From the NCBI RefSeq assembly GCF_001578705.1, contig NZ_KQ969039.1:133356-170342 (forward strand): a stretch of 36,987 nucleotides of DNA. Direction: 5' to 3'. The notes beneath the pieces were generated by a model. That model was given only the letters and a program-made list of their open reading frames with translations. It was not told the DNA's origin and did no database searches. This DNA comes from Streptococcus oralis. GTDB lineage: Bacteria > Bacillota > Bacilli > Lactobacillales > Streptococcaceae. Shown one piece after another: positions 8,992 to 18,932 of the stretch. Made by a program: the position numbers and the translations under genes. The stretch's first letter is position 1. The number at the start of each line of letters is the position of its first letter.

Positions 8992-9702
8992 TTAAACTAA
9001 AGACTGGCGATCATAGTCTGTAACCTGATTCCCAAGTTCTTTTAACAGTTTTCTGACCTCAAGCTTACTAGTTTCACTTTCGTACACACTTCGCAGTTCG
9101 GCATCTGTCGCACCAATTAAGGTTACAAATTCCACTTTTCCATGCGGAGTATCTAGAGACTTAGCTAAATCATCAGTAGCAGTCAAGAACCCTGTCAGAC
9201 TAGATTTCTGTTGGGCATCAATTCCTACCGTTTGCTTGGTATAAATGTATTCTTCTGGCAAAACCACTTTACCTGTTTGAAAAATATATCTTGCTACATA
9301 CTGCAACAAGCCACAGCCATTTTTAATTTCTTCTTCGTCGTCACTATTCGATTTCTTTAACTTAAAGGTTAATTCAATCCCATAACCACTGTATTCAGGG
9401 TCCGAGCTTTCTTTTGTGTATAACTCCGACAAACCATAGCCAACAAAATGCCAAAAATCTCCCGCATCATAAACACTGATGCCATCAAGCGGATCTGGAC
9501 CACCAAACATATATTTGACAAGCGTTCCATAATGCCGAGGATTGGGCTGATCAGGATAAAGACGATCAAATTCTGCATCGATGGCTTCCCATCCTGGAGC
9601 GCTATCATCTGTATTTTCAGATTTGATAACAATCTTTCCCTCATCTTTAGTCGACGTCTCTTCGCTAGAAGGTTTTTTCTTAAAAAAATCAAACAAACCC
9701 AT
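8992..9702 (-). CDS. Suppressor-of-fused (SUFU) domain protein
   Basis: The product has 236 residues. After a low-complexity charged N terminus ([12 protein letters not shown], then Ser/Thr/Glu/Lys to about 33), the rest resembles the bacterial SUFU family: [36 protein letters not shown], and [14 protein letters not shown]. Bacterial SUFU proteins are best known as immunity proteins of polymorphic toxin systems, but many stand alone with no assigned role. No toxin gene is nearby. AAGGAG precedes the ATG. It sits between purN and purH in the same orientation with short gaps, so it is co-transcribed with purine genes. In pneumococcal genomes I recall a VanZ-like gene at this position, so this looks like a replaceable slot. 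Confidence 0.8.
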   Translation of the reverse strand: MGLFDFFKKKPSSEETSTKDEGKIVIKSENTDDSAPGWEAIDAEFDRLYPDQPNPRHYGTLVKYMFGGPDPLDGISVYDAGDFWHFVGYGLSELYTKESSDPEYSGYGIELTFKLKKSNSDDEEEIKNGCGLLQYVARYIFQTGKVVLPEEYIYTKQTVGIDAQQKSSLTGFLTATDDLAKSLDTPHGKVEFVTLIGATDAELRSVYESETSKLEVRKLLKELGNQVTDYDRQSLV

Positions 9703-9762
9703 AAATTTCTCCTTAGCAGATGACTTTTAATCCTTGCCACAAAATCATCTATGACTTCCTTC

Positions 9763-10314
9763 TTATTTTCGTGCAACTCCCAAGCTATCCAGCACTTCTG
9801 GATACAACTTGTACTCCGCTTCATGAATGCGAGCTTCAAAGCTTTCGATAGTATCATCAGCTAGACGTGGCACACGGACTTGTTTGATGACCTTGCCTGT
9901 ATCCACACCCGAGTCCACCCAGTGAATGGTGACGCCACTCTCAGCAACCCCAGCATTCCAAGCATCCTCAATCCCATGAGCTCCTGGAAATTCGGGCAGG
10001 TAGGCTGGATGAATGTTGATAATTCGGCCCTCATAAGCTGACAATAAAGTTGGCCCAACGATTTTCATATAGCCCGCCAAACAAACCAAGTCAATCTGGT
10101 GCTCTTCCAAGAGTTCGACAAGAGCTGCTTCGTAGTCTGCCTTGTTCTCAAACTCCTTGAGTTCAAAAGCATAAGACAGGACTCCGAGCTTTTCTGCCCG
10201 CTCTAGCACATAGGCGTCACGATGGTCTGAAAAGACAAACTCTACCGGAAACTCTTCGGCAATCACCTGAAAATTTGAGCCATTACCTGAGGCAAAAACC
10301 GCTATTTTTTTCAT
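9763..10314 (-). CDS. purN: Phosphoribosylglycinamide formyltransferase (10-formyl-THF dependent)
   Basis: The 183-residue enzyme formylates GAR to FGAR. It starts with [15 protein letters not shown] and contains the catalytic block [16 protein letters not shown] and [13 protein letters not shown], which supply the conserved Asn, His and Asp of the family. Its ATG overlaps the purM TGA in an ATGA junction, so translation is coupled to purM. Confidence 0.96.
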   Translation of the reverse strand: MKKIAVFASGNGSNFQVIAEEFPVEFVFSDHRDAYVLERAEKLGVLSYAFELKEFENKADYEAALVELLEEHQIDLVCLAGYMKIVGPTLLSAYEGRIINIHPAYLPEFPGAHGIEDAWNAGVAESGVTIHWVDSGVDTGKVIKQVRVPRLADDTIESFEARIHEAEYKLYPEVLDSLGVARK

Positions 10315-11333
10315 TTGATGATGACACTTTCGTTTTCTTTCTTGACGATGCGACCAATTTCATAGACTGGTTCATCCAGCAATTCCTTGACACGACCTAC
10401 ATTTTCAGGGCTAACTGCCAGCATGAGTCCCACACCCATATTGAAGATTTCAAACATTTCTTCATGCTTGATTTCACCGTATTTTTCAAGAGCCTTGAAA
10501 ATCGGAAGCACTGGAACCTTGTCTTCTTCAATTTCAGCAGCTAGGTCATCGGCAAACATACGAGGGACATTTTCGATAAAGCCACCACCTGTGATGTGGG
10601 CAATACCGTTGACCAACTCTTCTTTGATGAGCGGTAAGACAGCCTTGACATAGATACGAGTTGGCTCAAGAAGGACTTCTTTGAGTTTCTTGCCTCCCAA
10701 TTCTTGCAAGACTTCCTCACCTGTATAGTCCGCAAAGACACGACGCACGAGTGAGTAACCATTTGAGTGAATCCCACTTGAAGCAAGCCCGAGAAGAACA
10801 TCGCCTTCTGCCACCTTTGAGCCGTCAATGATTTGAGATTTTTCAGCCACACCGACTGCAAAACCAGCCAAGTCGTAGTCATCTTCACCATACATACCAG
10901 GCATTTCAGCCGTTTCCCCACCGATGAGGGCAGCGCCTGCCTGCACACAGCCTTCTGCTACACCAGCAACGACTTGTTCTAGTTTAGCTGGTTCATTCTT
11001 CCCTGTCGCGACGTAGTCAAGGAAGTAAAGAGGCTCCGCACCTGCAGCGATGATGTCATTGACACACATGGCCACACAGTCCTGTCCGATGGTATCGTGC
11101 TTGTCATACTTGATAGCCAACATGAGCTTGGTTCCGACACCGTCAGTCCCTGAGATCAAGACCGGCTCTTTGACACCTGTTTTTGAAAGGTCAAACATGC
11201 CACCGAAACCACCTAGAGCTCCCATAACACCTGCGCGTTCTGTACGAGCCACGTGCTTTTTGATCCGTTCAACAACTTCATAACCCGCTTCAACATCCAC
11301 ACCAGATTGCGCATAAGCATTTTTATTTGTCAT
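10311..11333 (-). CDS. purM: Phosphoribosylformylglycinamidine cyclo-ligase (AIR synthetase)
   Basis: The 340-residue enzyme uses ATP to close FGAM to AIR. It has typical AIRS motifs: GGFGGMFDL near residue 40, [26 protein letters not shown], and [13 protein letters not shown]. The length fits the family. It overlaps purN by 4 bp and lies 44 bp after purF. Confidence 0.96.
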   Translation of the reverse strand: MTNKNAYAQSGVDVEAGYEVVERIKKHVARTERAGVMGALGGFGGMFDLSKTGVKEPVLISGTDGVGTKLMLAIKYDKHDTIGQDCVAMCVNDIIAAGAEPLYFLDYVATGKNEPAKLEQVVAGVAEGCVQAGAALIGGETAEMPGMYGEDDYDLAGFAVGVAEKSQIIDGSKVAEGDVLLGLASSGIHSNGYSLVRRVFADYTGEEVLQELGGKKLKEVLLEPTRIYVKAVLPLIKEELVNGIAHITGGGFIENVPRMFADDLAAEIEEDKVPVLPIFKALEKYGEIKHEEMFEIFNMGVGLMLAVSPENVGRVKELLDEPVYEIGRIVKKENESVIIK

Positions 11334-11377
11334 CTTTGTCTCCTCTTCCTTTCCTTTAATGGGGAGTCTTTATCCGT

Positions 11378-12820
11378 CTATTTGTAAAAACTGGTCTTTT
11401 CTTCCAAACTTCTTTGATAGTCTTCCTCATAGTCGTAGAGAGGAGTTGGGTAGTCGCCGTCAAAGTAAGCGACACAAAGACCACCGTTTGGCGCATCTGT
11501 TTCAATCCCGATAGAATCAATCAAGCCATCAATCGAAAGATAGGTCAGACTATCCGCACCAATGATTTGGCGAGTTTCCTCGACCGTATGATTGGCCGCA
11601 ATCAGCTCCTGACGCGTCTGGATATCAATCCCGTAAAAACATGGATAAGCTAGCGCAGGACTTCCAATAGCAACGTGAACCTCGGACGCACCTGCTTCTT
11701 TCAAAAGCTGAACGATACGGCGGGAGGTTGTCCCGCGGACAATGGAATCATCCACCATCACCACACGTTTTCCTTTGACAACACCTGAAACAGCAGACAG
11801 TTTCATCCGCACCCCTTGCTCCCGCAATTCTTGAGTCGGTTGGATAAAGGTGCGTTGCGTGTATTGATTCTTGATAAGACCCATTTCATTTGGCAGACCA
11901 GATTCTTCTGCAAATCCCATAGCTGCGCTGAGTGAGGAATTTGGCACACCGACCACAATATCCGCTTCGTGCTTGAACTCACGCGCCAATTGAGCCCCCA
12001 TACGTTTGCGAGCTGTATGGACATTGACACCGTGGATATTAGAATCAGGGCGAGCAAAATAGATATACTCCATAGAGCAAATCGCCAACTGTGTATCATC
12101 TGTATAGCTATCATACTGGATGCCCTTATCATCAATGATCACAATCTCTCCAGGCTTCAAATCTCGAATCCACTCAGCACCGATGACTTCAAAGGCACAG
12201 GTTTCAGACGAAACGACCACCGCTCCGTTTGCCATTTTTCCGATAGAAAGCGGCCGGAAGCCATTAGGATCAAGCGCCGCAATCAACTTGTCCTCAAACA
12301 GCAAGATATAAGCAAAGCCACCTTTGACAAGACTGAGCGCCTCCTTTATTTTGCCCATCAAGTTCGGATTGTGACTCCGACGAATGAGGTGGGCCAAGAT
12401 TTCCGAGTCCGAAGTTGAACTGAAAATAGCTCCTCTTTGTTCCAATTCTTTCTTGAGTGATTCGGCATTGGTCAAGTTTCCGTTGTGAGCAAGTCCAAAC
12501 TGCATATCATGAAAGCGAAATAGGAAGGGCTGGATGTTGTCAACAGAAGCTTCACCAGCAGTCGCGTAACGCACATGCCCAATCGCGCTCGTTCCAGTCA
12601 GTTTATCCAAATTAGCTGGATTTCTGAACACTTCTGATAAAAGCCCCATATCACGATGGCGCTTTAGTTGCCCTTGGTCATTGGAGAGGATTCCTGCCCC
12701 CTCCTGACCACGGTGCTGAAGACTGTGGAGCCCAAAATAGGTCATTTTAGCAGCATCTGGATGTCCCCAGATACCGAAAACACCACATTCTTCATTAAGA
12801 GATTTTACTTCGTATGTCAT
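11378..12820 (-). CDS. purF: Amidophosphoribosyltransferase
   Basis: The 480-residue enzyme catalyses the committed step, PRPP plus glutamine to phosphoribosylamine. The N terminus has an 11-residue propeptide followed by Cys12 (LNEECGVFGIWG), the Ntn nucleophile expected after processing. The PRPP loop VVMVDDSIVRGTTS lies in the type I phosphoribosyltransferase domain. The cysteine pattern used for the Fe-S cluster in the B. subtilis enzyme looks incomplete: C449 is present in GLCVAYF but the position three residues on is Tyr452. Confidence 0.96.
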   Translation of the reverse strand: MTYEVKSLNEECGVFGIWGHPDAAKMTYFGLHSLQHRGQEGAGILSNDQGQLKRHRDMGLLSEVFRNPANLDKLTGTSAIGHVRYATAGEASVDNIQPFLFRFHDMQFGLAHNGNLTNAESLKKELEQRGAIFSSTSDSEILAHLIRRSHNPNLMGKIKEALSLVKGGFAYILLFEDKLIAALDPNGFRPLSIGKMANGAVVVSSETCAFEVIGAEWIRDLKPGEIVIIDDKGIQYDSYTDDTQLAICSMEYIYFARPDSNIHGVNVHTARKRMGAQLAREFKHEADIVVGVPNSSLSAAMGFAEESGLPNEMGLIKNQYTQRTFIQPTQELREQGVRMKLSAVSGVVKGKRVVMVDDSIVRGTTSRRIVQLLKEAGASEVHVAIGSPALAYPCFYGIDIQTRQELIAANHTVEETRQIIGADSLTYLSIDGLIDSIGIETDAPNGGLCVAYFDGDYPTPLYDYEEDYQRSLEEKTSFYK

Positions 12821-12913
12821 TTTTTATACCTAATTTTTATTTGTGTAGCACCAAGAGCTAGATCTACATGGCTTTTACATTACAGATATTGTCTATCGGA
12901 AAAACCGCAAATC

Positions 12914-15900
12914 TTATTTTCCAGTAAAGTATTTAACCGCCGATGCGAACAGGTGCTGGTCCTTATTTCCTGGGATATTTTGGAAAAGACCGTCTTCATA
13001 ACGTTCTGAGTGTCCCATCTTACCGATGATTTGGCCGTTCTTGCTAGTAATTCCTTCGATGGCATTTACAGAACCATTTGGATTGTACTTAGAATCCATA
13101 CTTGGTTTGCCGTCAAAGTCAACGTATTGACTAAAGATTTGACCATTTTCACGGAGCTCCGCAAATTCCTCAGCCGTCACAACAAATTTCCCTTCACCGT
13201 GTGATACTGGAATGGCGTGGATATCGCCCACTTGCACACCAGCCAACCATGGTGAGTTGGTATTGGCAATTCGCGTTTCCACCATCTTAGCTACGTGCTG
13301 GTTGGCATCATTGTAGAAGAGGGTTGGACTAGTGCTGCTTGCATCCTCAAAGTTCCCGTATGGAAGAAGACCTGATTTGACCAAGGCCTGGAATCCATTA
13401 CAGATACCGATAATCAAGCCTCCACGAGCGATAAAGCCATCAATGGCCGCACGTACTTTTTCATTAAGCAGGATATTGACGATGAATTTAGCTGATCCAT
13501 CTGGCTCATCCGCAGCCGAGAATCCACCTGCAAAGAAGAGAATGTTTGCCTTGCCGATATTGTCAACCATAGTTTCAACTGACTTGACAATGGCTTCTCC
13601 ATTCAAGGTCACGAATGGCACCAAGTTGACTTCTGCACCTTCTTTTTCAAAAGCTTTTGCTGAATCATATTCTGAGTTTGTTCCTGGGAAGACTGGGATG
13701 TAAACCACAGGTTTTTCAATGGTTTCCTTGGCTTTGATGACTGCGTCAGAAGCGACAGCTGGCACTTCTGCCAGTTCTTTAGCTTGAGCAAATTCAGTAG
13801 GGTAAACTTCTTCCAATTTTCCTTGAAAGGCACTGTCAAGTTTCTGTCCATCTAGCTTCACACTGTTGACAAGGAGTGTAAAGTCTGCTTTCGTTTGTCC
13901 AATCTTCTCTACTCCAGCGATTTCTTCAGGAGATGTGAAGACAAATCCGCCTAATTGAGCTGTCAAGGCTGTTTCAAGTTCAGGCAAGGTCACCTCTGCA
14001 CCGATATGATTTCCAAAGGTAGCAAGTGCCAAGCTTTCAAGGACACCTCCGTATTTAACAGCTGATGCAGATGTTACTTTGTGTCCAGCTTGGATGGCTT
14101 CAAATTGAGCAAAGTTAGACTTAATCAAGTCAAAATCAATCTCTGCAGAGAGGGCTTGACCTGGGATGTAGTAGATGTTTTCACCAGCAGCTTTAAATTC
14201 TGGAGAAAGGGCCTTACGGCTATCTGCCGTCGTCACCCCAAAGGCAACCAAGGTTGGTGGTACGGTCAATTCTTCAAAAGTACCAGACATGGAGTCCTTA
14301 CCACCGATAGATGGCAAGCCAAGCTGGATTTGTGCTTCGATAGAACCTAGAAGCGCTGCTACTGGCTGACCAAAACGCTCTGCTTTCTTGTCCATGCGCT
14401 CGAAATATTCTTGGTATGAGAAACGAGCCTTGGACCAGTTTGCACCAGCAGCCACCAAACGAGCAGTCGCTTCGATAACCGCATAAGCAGCACCATGGTA
14501 TGGAGACCATTCTGCCACATAAGGGTTAAATCCTTGCGACATGACTGACGCAGTATGAGTCACACCGTGTTGAACTGGTAATTTCTGCACAGAAGCCTCA
14601 GTTGGTGTGAGTTGGTAGCGACCGCCAAGTGGATGGTTGACCGTTGAACGACCGACCGAACAATCAAAGATAGTTTGCAAGCCTTTTTGACTTGCATGGT
14701 TAAGATCAGACAGAACTGAAAGGGTATCTGCTTCAAGGGTTTCAACACTTGTCTTGCGCTCTTCTGGAAGCTTGACATCCTTGTCCACAACCTTGGCATC
14801 GACAACGACACGCACACCATTGGTATCAAGGAAACGGCGTTCCAAGTCGACAATCGTTTCACCATTCCAGTTCATGACTAGATTTGGTTTTTCAGTCACT
14901 GTCGCAACCACAACAGCATCAATATTTTCTTTATTACATTCTGCAACGAAGGCATCTACGTCCTCAGGACGAACCACAACCGCCATCCGTTCTTGTGATT
15001 CAGAGATGGCAATTTCTGTACCATTCAAGCCTTGGTATTTAAGAGGAACCTTGTTGAGGTCGATTTCAAGACCGTCTGCCAATTCACCGATGGCTACACA
15101 GACACCACCAGCACCAAAGTCATTGGATTTCTTAATAAGACGAGTGACATCGCCATTACGGAAAAGACGTTGAATCTTGCGCTCTTCGATGGCATTTCCT
15201 TTTTGAACTTCAGCACCAGCTGTTTCAACCGATTCAACTGTTTGAACCTTAGAAGACCCTGTCGCACCACCGACACCATCACGCCCAGTCTTACCTCCAA
15301 GGAGGATAATCACATCGCCCGCTTCAGGTTTTTCACGGACAACGTTGCCCTTGGGAGCAGCACCAACAACGGCTCCAAGCTCCATGCGTTTGGCTACAAA
15401 GCCTGGGTGGAAGTACTCACGAACGTAGGTCGTCGCAAGACCAATCTGATTCCCGTAAGAAGAATAACCATGAGCCGCTGTTTTAGAAATGACTTGTTGT
15501 GGCAATTTACCAGCACGCGTTTCCGAAATCGGCGCTGTAATGTCACCTGCACCAGAGATACGCATGGCTTGGTAAACGTAGGAACGGCCTGACAACGGGT
15601 CACGAATAGCACCACCGATACAGGTTGCAGCCCCACCAAATGGCTCAATTTCCGTTGGGTGGTTGTGGGTTTCGTTCTTGAACATGAGAAGCCATGGTTC
15701 TTTCACACCATTGACATCCACCTCGATTTCAACTGAGCAAGCATTGATTTCATCAGACACTTCCATATCGTCCAAACGACCATTAGCACGCTCATAACGA
15801 CCAAAAATAGTGGCCATATCCATCAAGGTTTGTGGTTTCTCCGAACGTCCCAACTCATCACGCATGGCAATATACTTTTCATAAGTCGCCTGCAACTGCT

Positions 15901-16639
15901 TTTGGAATTTAGAAGCTGAGAAATCAATCTGTTTCAACTCTGTCTCAAAAGTCGTGTGACGGCAGTGGTCAGACCAGTAAGTGTCCAAAACCTTAAGCTC
16001 TGTTTCCGTCGGCACGCGCCCGATTGACTTGAAATAGTCTTGGATAAAGAGCAAATCGTCCACTTCCATAGCCATCCCTTGCTCTGCCTTGTAGCGGGCA
16101 AAGTCTTCTGCCGTATAGCTTTCAAAGAAAGTCAATTTAGGAATGGTCTTGTCTGACTCTGAAAATTCCTGCTTGGCAATTCCTGTCGTGATGTCCTTGA
16201 AACGAGAATCCACTGGATTGAGCAGGTAGTTCTTGACCGCTTTCAACTCAGTCGCATCAATATCTTTATTAACCAAGTACAATTGTGCTGTATTAACCGT
16301 TACATCACTTGAGCTACCAAGCAACAGTAAAGCTTCCTGTGAAGAAGCTGCACGCTGGTCAAACTGCCCTGGCAGGCTTTCAATGGCAAAGAAAGCATAA
16401 TTGGCAAGTTCCGCTTGCACAGTCGCTTCGTCCAAGACATGGTCTGTCACCTGCTCAGAAAAGATGTGTTTCTCTGCGGGTGCAAACAAATCCTCAGCCA
16501 AGTCAAAGACATCATAAACTTGCACAATGCGAATACTTTTCAAGGTTGAAAGTCCCAAGTTGTGCTGGAGTTCTCTTACCAAACTCTCTGACTTGACCTG
16601 AAAATCAGCCTTTTTTTCAACAAAAATACGTTTATCCAT
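12914..16639 (-). CDS. purL: Phosphoribosylformylglycinamidine synthase, single-chain type
   Basis: The 1241-residue large-type FGAM synthase carries the synthetase and glutaminase in one chain, unlike the PurS/Q/L set of B. subtilis. MFKNETHNHPTEIEPFGGAA is the central substrate and metal segment, GGKTGRDGVGGATG a later AIRS-type motif, and VYIPVFPGTNSE with GGLIIGICNGFQALVKSG marks the C-terminal class I glutaminase with its Cys nucleophile. A TTG one codon upstream of the ATG is in frame. I use the ATG at 16639, with AAGGAA about 10 nt before it. It lies between purC and purF. Confidence 0.96.
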   Translation of the reverse strand: MDKRIFVEKKADFQVKSESLVRELQHNLGLSTLKSIRIVQVYDVFDLAEDLFAPAEKHIFSEQVTDHVLDEATVQAELANYAFFAIESLPGQFDQRAASSQEALLLLGSSSDVTVNTAQLYLVNKDIDATELKAVKNYLLNPVDSRFKDITTGIAKQEFSESDKTIPKLTFFESYTAEDFARYKAEQGMAMEVDDLLFIQDYFKSIGRVPTETELKVLDTYWSDHCRHTTFETELKQIDFSASKFQKQLQATYEKYIAMRDELGRSEKPQTLMDMATIFGRYERANGRLDDMEVSDEINACSVEIEVDVNGVKEPWLLMFKNETHNHPTEIEPFGGAATCIGGAIRDPLSGRSYVYQAMRISGAGDITAPISETRAGKLPQQVISKTAAHGYSSYGNQIGLATTYVREYFHPGFVAKRMELGAVVGAAPKGNVVREKPEAGDVIILLGGKTGRDGVGGATGSSKVQTVESVETAGAEVQKGNAIEERKIQRLFRNGDVTRLIKKSNDFGAGGVCVAIGELADGLEIDLNKVPLKYQGLNGTEIAISESQERMAVVVRPEDVDAFVAECNKENIDAVVVATVTEKPNLVMNWNGETIVDLERRFLDTNGVRVVVDAKVVDKDVKLPEERKTSVETLEADTLSVLSDLNHASQKGLQTIFDCSVGRSTVNHPLGGRYQLTPTEASVQKLPVQHGVTHTASVMSQGFNPYVAEWSPYHGAAYAVIEATARLVAAGANWSKARFSYQEYFERMDKKAERFGQPVAALLGSIEAQIQLGLPSIGGKDSMSGTFEELTVPPTLVAFGVTTADSRKALSPEFKAAGENIYYIPGQALSAEIDFDLIKSNFAQFEAIQAGHKVTSASAVKYGGVLESLALATFGNHIGAEVTLPELETALTAQLGGFVFTSPEEIAGVEKIGQTKADFTLLVNSVKLDGQKLDSAFQGKLEEVYPTEFAQAKELAEVPAVASDAVIKAKETIEKPVVYIPVFPGTNSEYDSAKAFEKEGAEVNLVPFVTLNGEAIVKSVETMVDNIGKANILFFAGGFSAADEPDGSAKFIVNILLNEKVRAAIDGFIARGGLIIGICNGFQALVKSGLLPYGNFEDASSTSPTLFYNDANQHVAKMVETRIANTNSPWLAGVQVGDIHAIPVSHGEGKFVVTAEEFAELRENGQIFSQYVDFDGKPSMDSKYNPNGSVNAIEGITSKNGQIIGKMGHSERYEDGLFQNIPGNKDQHLFASAVKYFTGK

Positions 16640-16695
16640 CAATTCTTATTCCTTTATTTCAGTTCTTGCAATGTTCCCAAATAACCTTGAAGGTG

Positions 16696-17403
16696 TTATT
16701 TTAAACCTTGCAACTTTTCCCAGACAATCTCGTAAACATCAGTCAATTCACCCAAGCCACGACGGAAAACATCCTTGTCCATGTGGTTGCCATCCGCATC
16801 CCACAAACGGCAGTTATCTGGTGAAAATTCGTCTGCCAAGATAATCTTGCCATCCTTATCAAAACCGAACTCTAGCTTAAAGTCAATCAACTTAAGCCCA
16901 ATCTCAGCAAACCAGGTTTTCAAAAGTTCATTGATACGACGCGTTTCTTCCTTCAAGTAGGCAATCTGCTGATCATCCGCAATTTTAAGGAATTTCACAT
17001 GCTCGTCATTGATAAAGGGATCATCCAAATCATCATTTTTATAGTAAAATTCGACAATTGGAGTCTCAAATGCGATACCTTCTTCTACGCCAAAACGTTT
17101 TGAAAAGGAACCAGCCGTGTAGTTGCGGAGCACAACTTCCAAAGGAATAATCTCAACCTTTTTATTGAGCTGTTCCGTGTCCGAAAGTTTCTCCACAAAG
17201 TGAGTCGCTACACCAGCAGCATTTAACTTCTCAAAAATAAAAGATGAAATCTGATTATTTAACACTCCCTTGCCCGCAATCTGCTCCTTCTTGACACCAT
17301 TGAAGGCAGTTGCCTGGTCCTTGTAAGTTGAAATAATGAGATTTTCATCCTCAGTTGTATAGATATCCTTGGCTTTTCCCGAATAGATCAGTTTTTTTGA
17401 CAT
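16696..17403 (-). CDS. purC: SAICAR synthetase
   Basis: The 235-residue enzyme couples CAIR and aspartate with ATP to give SAICAR. Recognisable segments are [13 protein letters not shown] at the N terminus, [15 protein letters not shown], and [11 protein letters not shown] followed by [14 protein letters not shown]. It is the first gene of the pur operon, with the regulated promoter directly upstream and the comAB terminator beyond that. Confidence 0.97.
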   Translation of the reverse strand: MSKKLIYSGKAKDIYTTEDENLIISTYKDQATAFNGVKKEQIAGKGVLNNQISSFIFEKLNAAGVATHFVEKLSDTEQLNKKVEIIPLEVVLRNYTAGSFSKRFGVEEGIAFETPIVEFYYKNDDLDDPFINDEHVKFLKIADDQQIAYLKEETRRINELLKTWFAEIGLKLIDFKLEFGFDKDGKIILADEFSPDNCRLWDADGNHMDKDVFRRGLGELTDVYEIVWEKLQGLK

Positions 17404-17406
17404 TTT

Positions 17407-17479
17407 AAAGTTCGCCTTTCGTATTTCTTTACTTCATTCTACTACAAAATAACGGAAATAGCAAGAATTTGCGAACGAC
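17407..17479 (-). promoter_or_regulatory. pur operon promoter with two PurBox-like sites
   Basis: Reading the minus strand, -35 TTGCTA (17459-17464) and -10 TAGAAT (17436-17441) are separated by 17 bp. An inverse-orientation box with core GCGAAC lies just upstream of the -35 (ATTTGCGAACGAC on the plus strand, 17467-17479). A second, GGCGAACTTT on the minus strand (17407-17416), lies between the promoter and the purC start. Paired CGAAC boxes are the binding pattern of the PurR regulators of Gram-positive bacteria, which sense PRPP. Sites are seen; binding is inferred. Confidence 0.7.
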
Positions 17480-17508
17480 GTCGGAGTTAGCTCTTTTAAA
17501 TATTAAGA

Positions 17509-17540
17509 AAAACTGTAAAATCAAAACATTTTACAGTTTT
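17509..17540 (-). terminator. comAB terminator
   Basis: The perfect 13-bp stem AAAACTGTAAAAT (17509-17521) / ATTTTACAGTTTT (17528-17540) has a 6-nt loop. On the minus strand it is followed by a T-rich tail. It lies 30 bp past the comB stop. Confidence 0.85.
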
Positions 17541-17570
17541 AAAAGTATAATATTGCGTTAAAGACAAACA

Positions 17571-18920
17571 TTATTCTCTATTCAAAAATTGATCCCAATA
17601 ATAGCGCAAATAACTCTTCTTTCCTGTGATTAGTGTCAAACGTCCTTCCGAACCATAGCGAAGACTTTCTGCCTGTTCAGGAGTCAGACTGGTCTCCGCC
17701 TCTATTTTAAAGAAATTTCCCTTTTCTGTCTTGGTAGCTGTCGCGTCAATATTCGTAATCGCAGAAACAAGAACGAGCTCTTTATTGGCATCCTTGCTTG
17801 TAGTGAAACGGACAGAATCACCGACCTTGAGCCTTGCAACATCTTTTGAACTGAGATAAGCCGTGAGTTTAGTTTTGCCTTCTTTTTCCAAGGATGGATA
17901 GAGTTGGGCTAGCAAGGTCCCCTCTGCGACCATCGTAGATTCACTGGTCTCAGGATTAAGGTGAAGCACCCCATCCTCACTTGCTGTAATTTTCCCCTTG
18001 TCCAGCAAACCTCCTTGGACCTTCTTACCCGACTCTGCTTCTAAAATTTTCTGATCTAGAAGGGTTAATTCCTGACCGACTTTGACCAAGTGCTGAGACT
18101 TGAGCGATTCCAGTTGACTAGCCAGTCCCGTTGAGTAGGCTTGTTGAGCTCCAGAACCTGCATACTGCACACGATAAGTAGCTAAATTAGACTCTAGCTG
18201 GGCAATTTGTGCATCCACTTGCGCAATAGCCTGCGATTTAGCTTGCGGATCTTCTCCAGCTTGGTTTTTATGGGTCTGATAAAAAGAGTAGACTGGATTC
18301 TGACGATCTAATTGAGCCCCTGTTTCAATAGCCGACTTAGCTGTTTTGTAGTCTCGGATTTTATCCTCTGTTTGGCTGATAAGATTGCCAATCTCGGCCT
18401 GACTCTGACTTGCTGCCGCATTTTGAGAAGAGATGCTGGCATTTTGCTGAGAAACATTACTCCTAAGACTACTAGCTTGGCTGAGATAGTCTCGAAACAT
18501 CTCCTGATAACCAAACTTATCCGCCTCTGGAAATTGATCACTCCCCTCTTTCAAACTGGATTGCAAATACCCTAACTGTTTTTTTTGATCCTTTAACATC
18601 TCCAGCTGACTGGCGTATGCTTCAGCTTGAACAGCCTCTGCCCCTTGCTGGTACTGAACAAGGAGATCACCCTGCTTGACTAGTTTGTTTTCTTCTAGAT
18701 AATTGGCCACGATGCGTTGATTGCTAGTCGATTGGATATTGGCAATGATCCGACTAGGTTCGACAGTAGCTCGGGTAGACAAACTAATCTCCTTCTCTGC
18801 AAAGACTGCAAAGCCAAGTAAAAACACGAGCAGAAGTGACATGGGTAAAATCACTCGACTGGAAAAATTATGGTAACGACGATGGTAAAACTCCGCACTT
18901 TCTAAAAATTCTGGTTTCAT
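17571..18920 (-). CDS. comB: ComB, accessory protein of the competence-peptide exporter
   Basis: The 449-residue HlyD-type membrane-fusion partner of ComA has the length I recall for pneumococcal ComB. A single hydrophobic segment (about 24-42, [18 protein letters not shown]) follows a short basic cytoplasmic N terminus. Then comes a lipoyl-like segment ([18 protein letters not shown]), a long Gln/Ala/Ser-rich coiled coil (about 100-300), and a C-terminal beta region. With ComA it exports and matures the competence-stimulating peptide. It starts 12 bp after comA with AGAGGAGAAG as ribosome site. Confidence 0.96.
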   Translation of the reverse strand: MKPEFLESAEFYHRRYHNFSSRVILPMSLLLVFLLGFAVFAEKEISLSTRATVEPSRIIANIQSTSNQRIVANYLEENKLVKQGDLLVQYQQGAEAVQAEAYASQLEMLKDQKKQLGYLQSSLKEGSDQFPEADKFGYQEMFRDYLSQASSLRSNVSQQNASISSQNAAASQSQAEIGNLISQTEDKIRDYKTAKSAIETGAQLDRQNPVYSFYQTHKNQAGEDPQAKSQAIAQVDAQIAQLESNLATYRVQYAGSGAQQAYSTGLASQLESLKSQHLVKVGQELTLLDQKILEAESGKKVQGGLLDKGKITASEDGVLHLNPETSESTMVAEGTLLAQLYPSLEKEGKTKLTAYLSSKDVARLKVGDSVRFTTSKDANKELVLVSAITNIDATATKTEKGNFFKIEAETSLTPEQAESLRYGSEGRLTLITGKKSYLRYYWDQFLNRE

Positions 18921-18932
18921 CTTCTCCTCTTT

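Noticed and set aside
15032-15592. 186-codon plus-strand open frame over purL
   Set aside because: Shadow of purL coding sequence in a GC-balanced region; no ribosome site or domain.
17467-17479. Considered as a competence box because of the GCGAAC core
   Set aside because: It lacks the AATA half of TACGAATA and sits at the -35 of a normal purC promoter; a PurBox explains it better.
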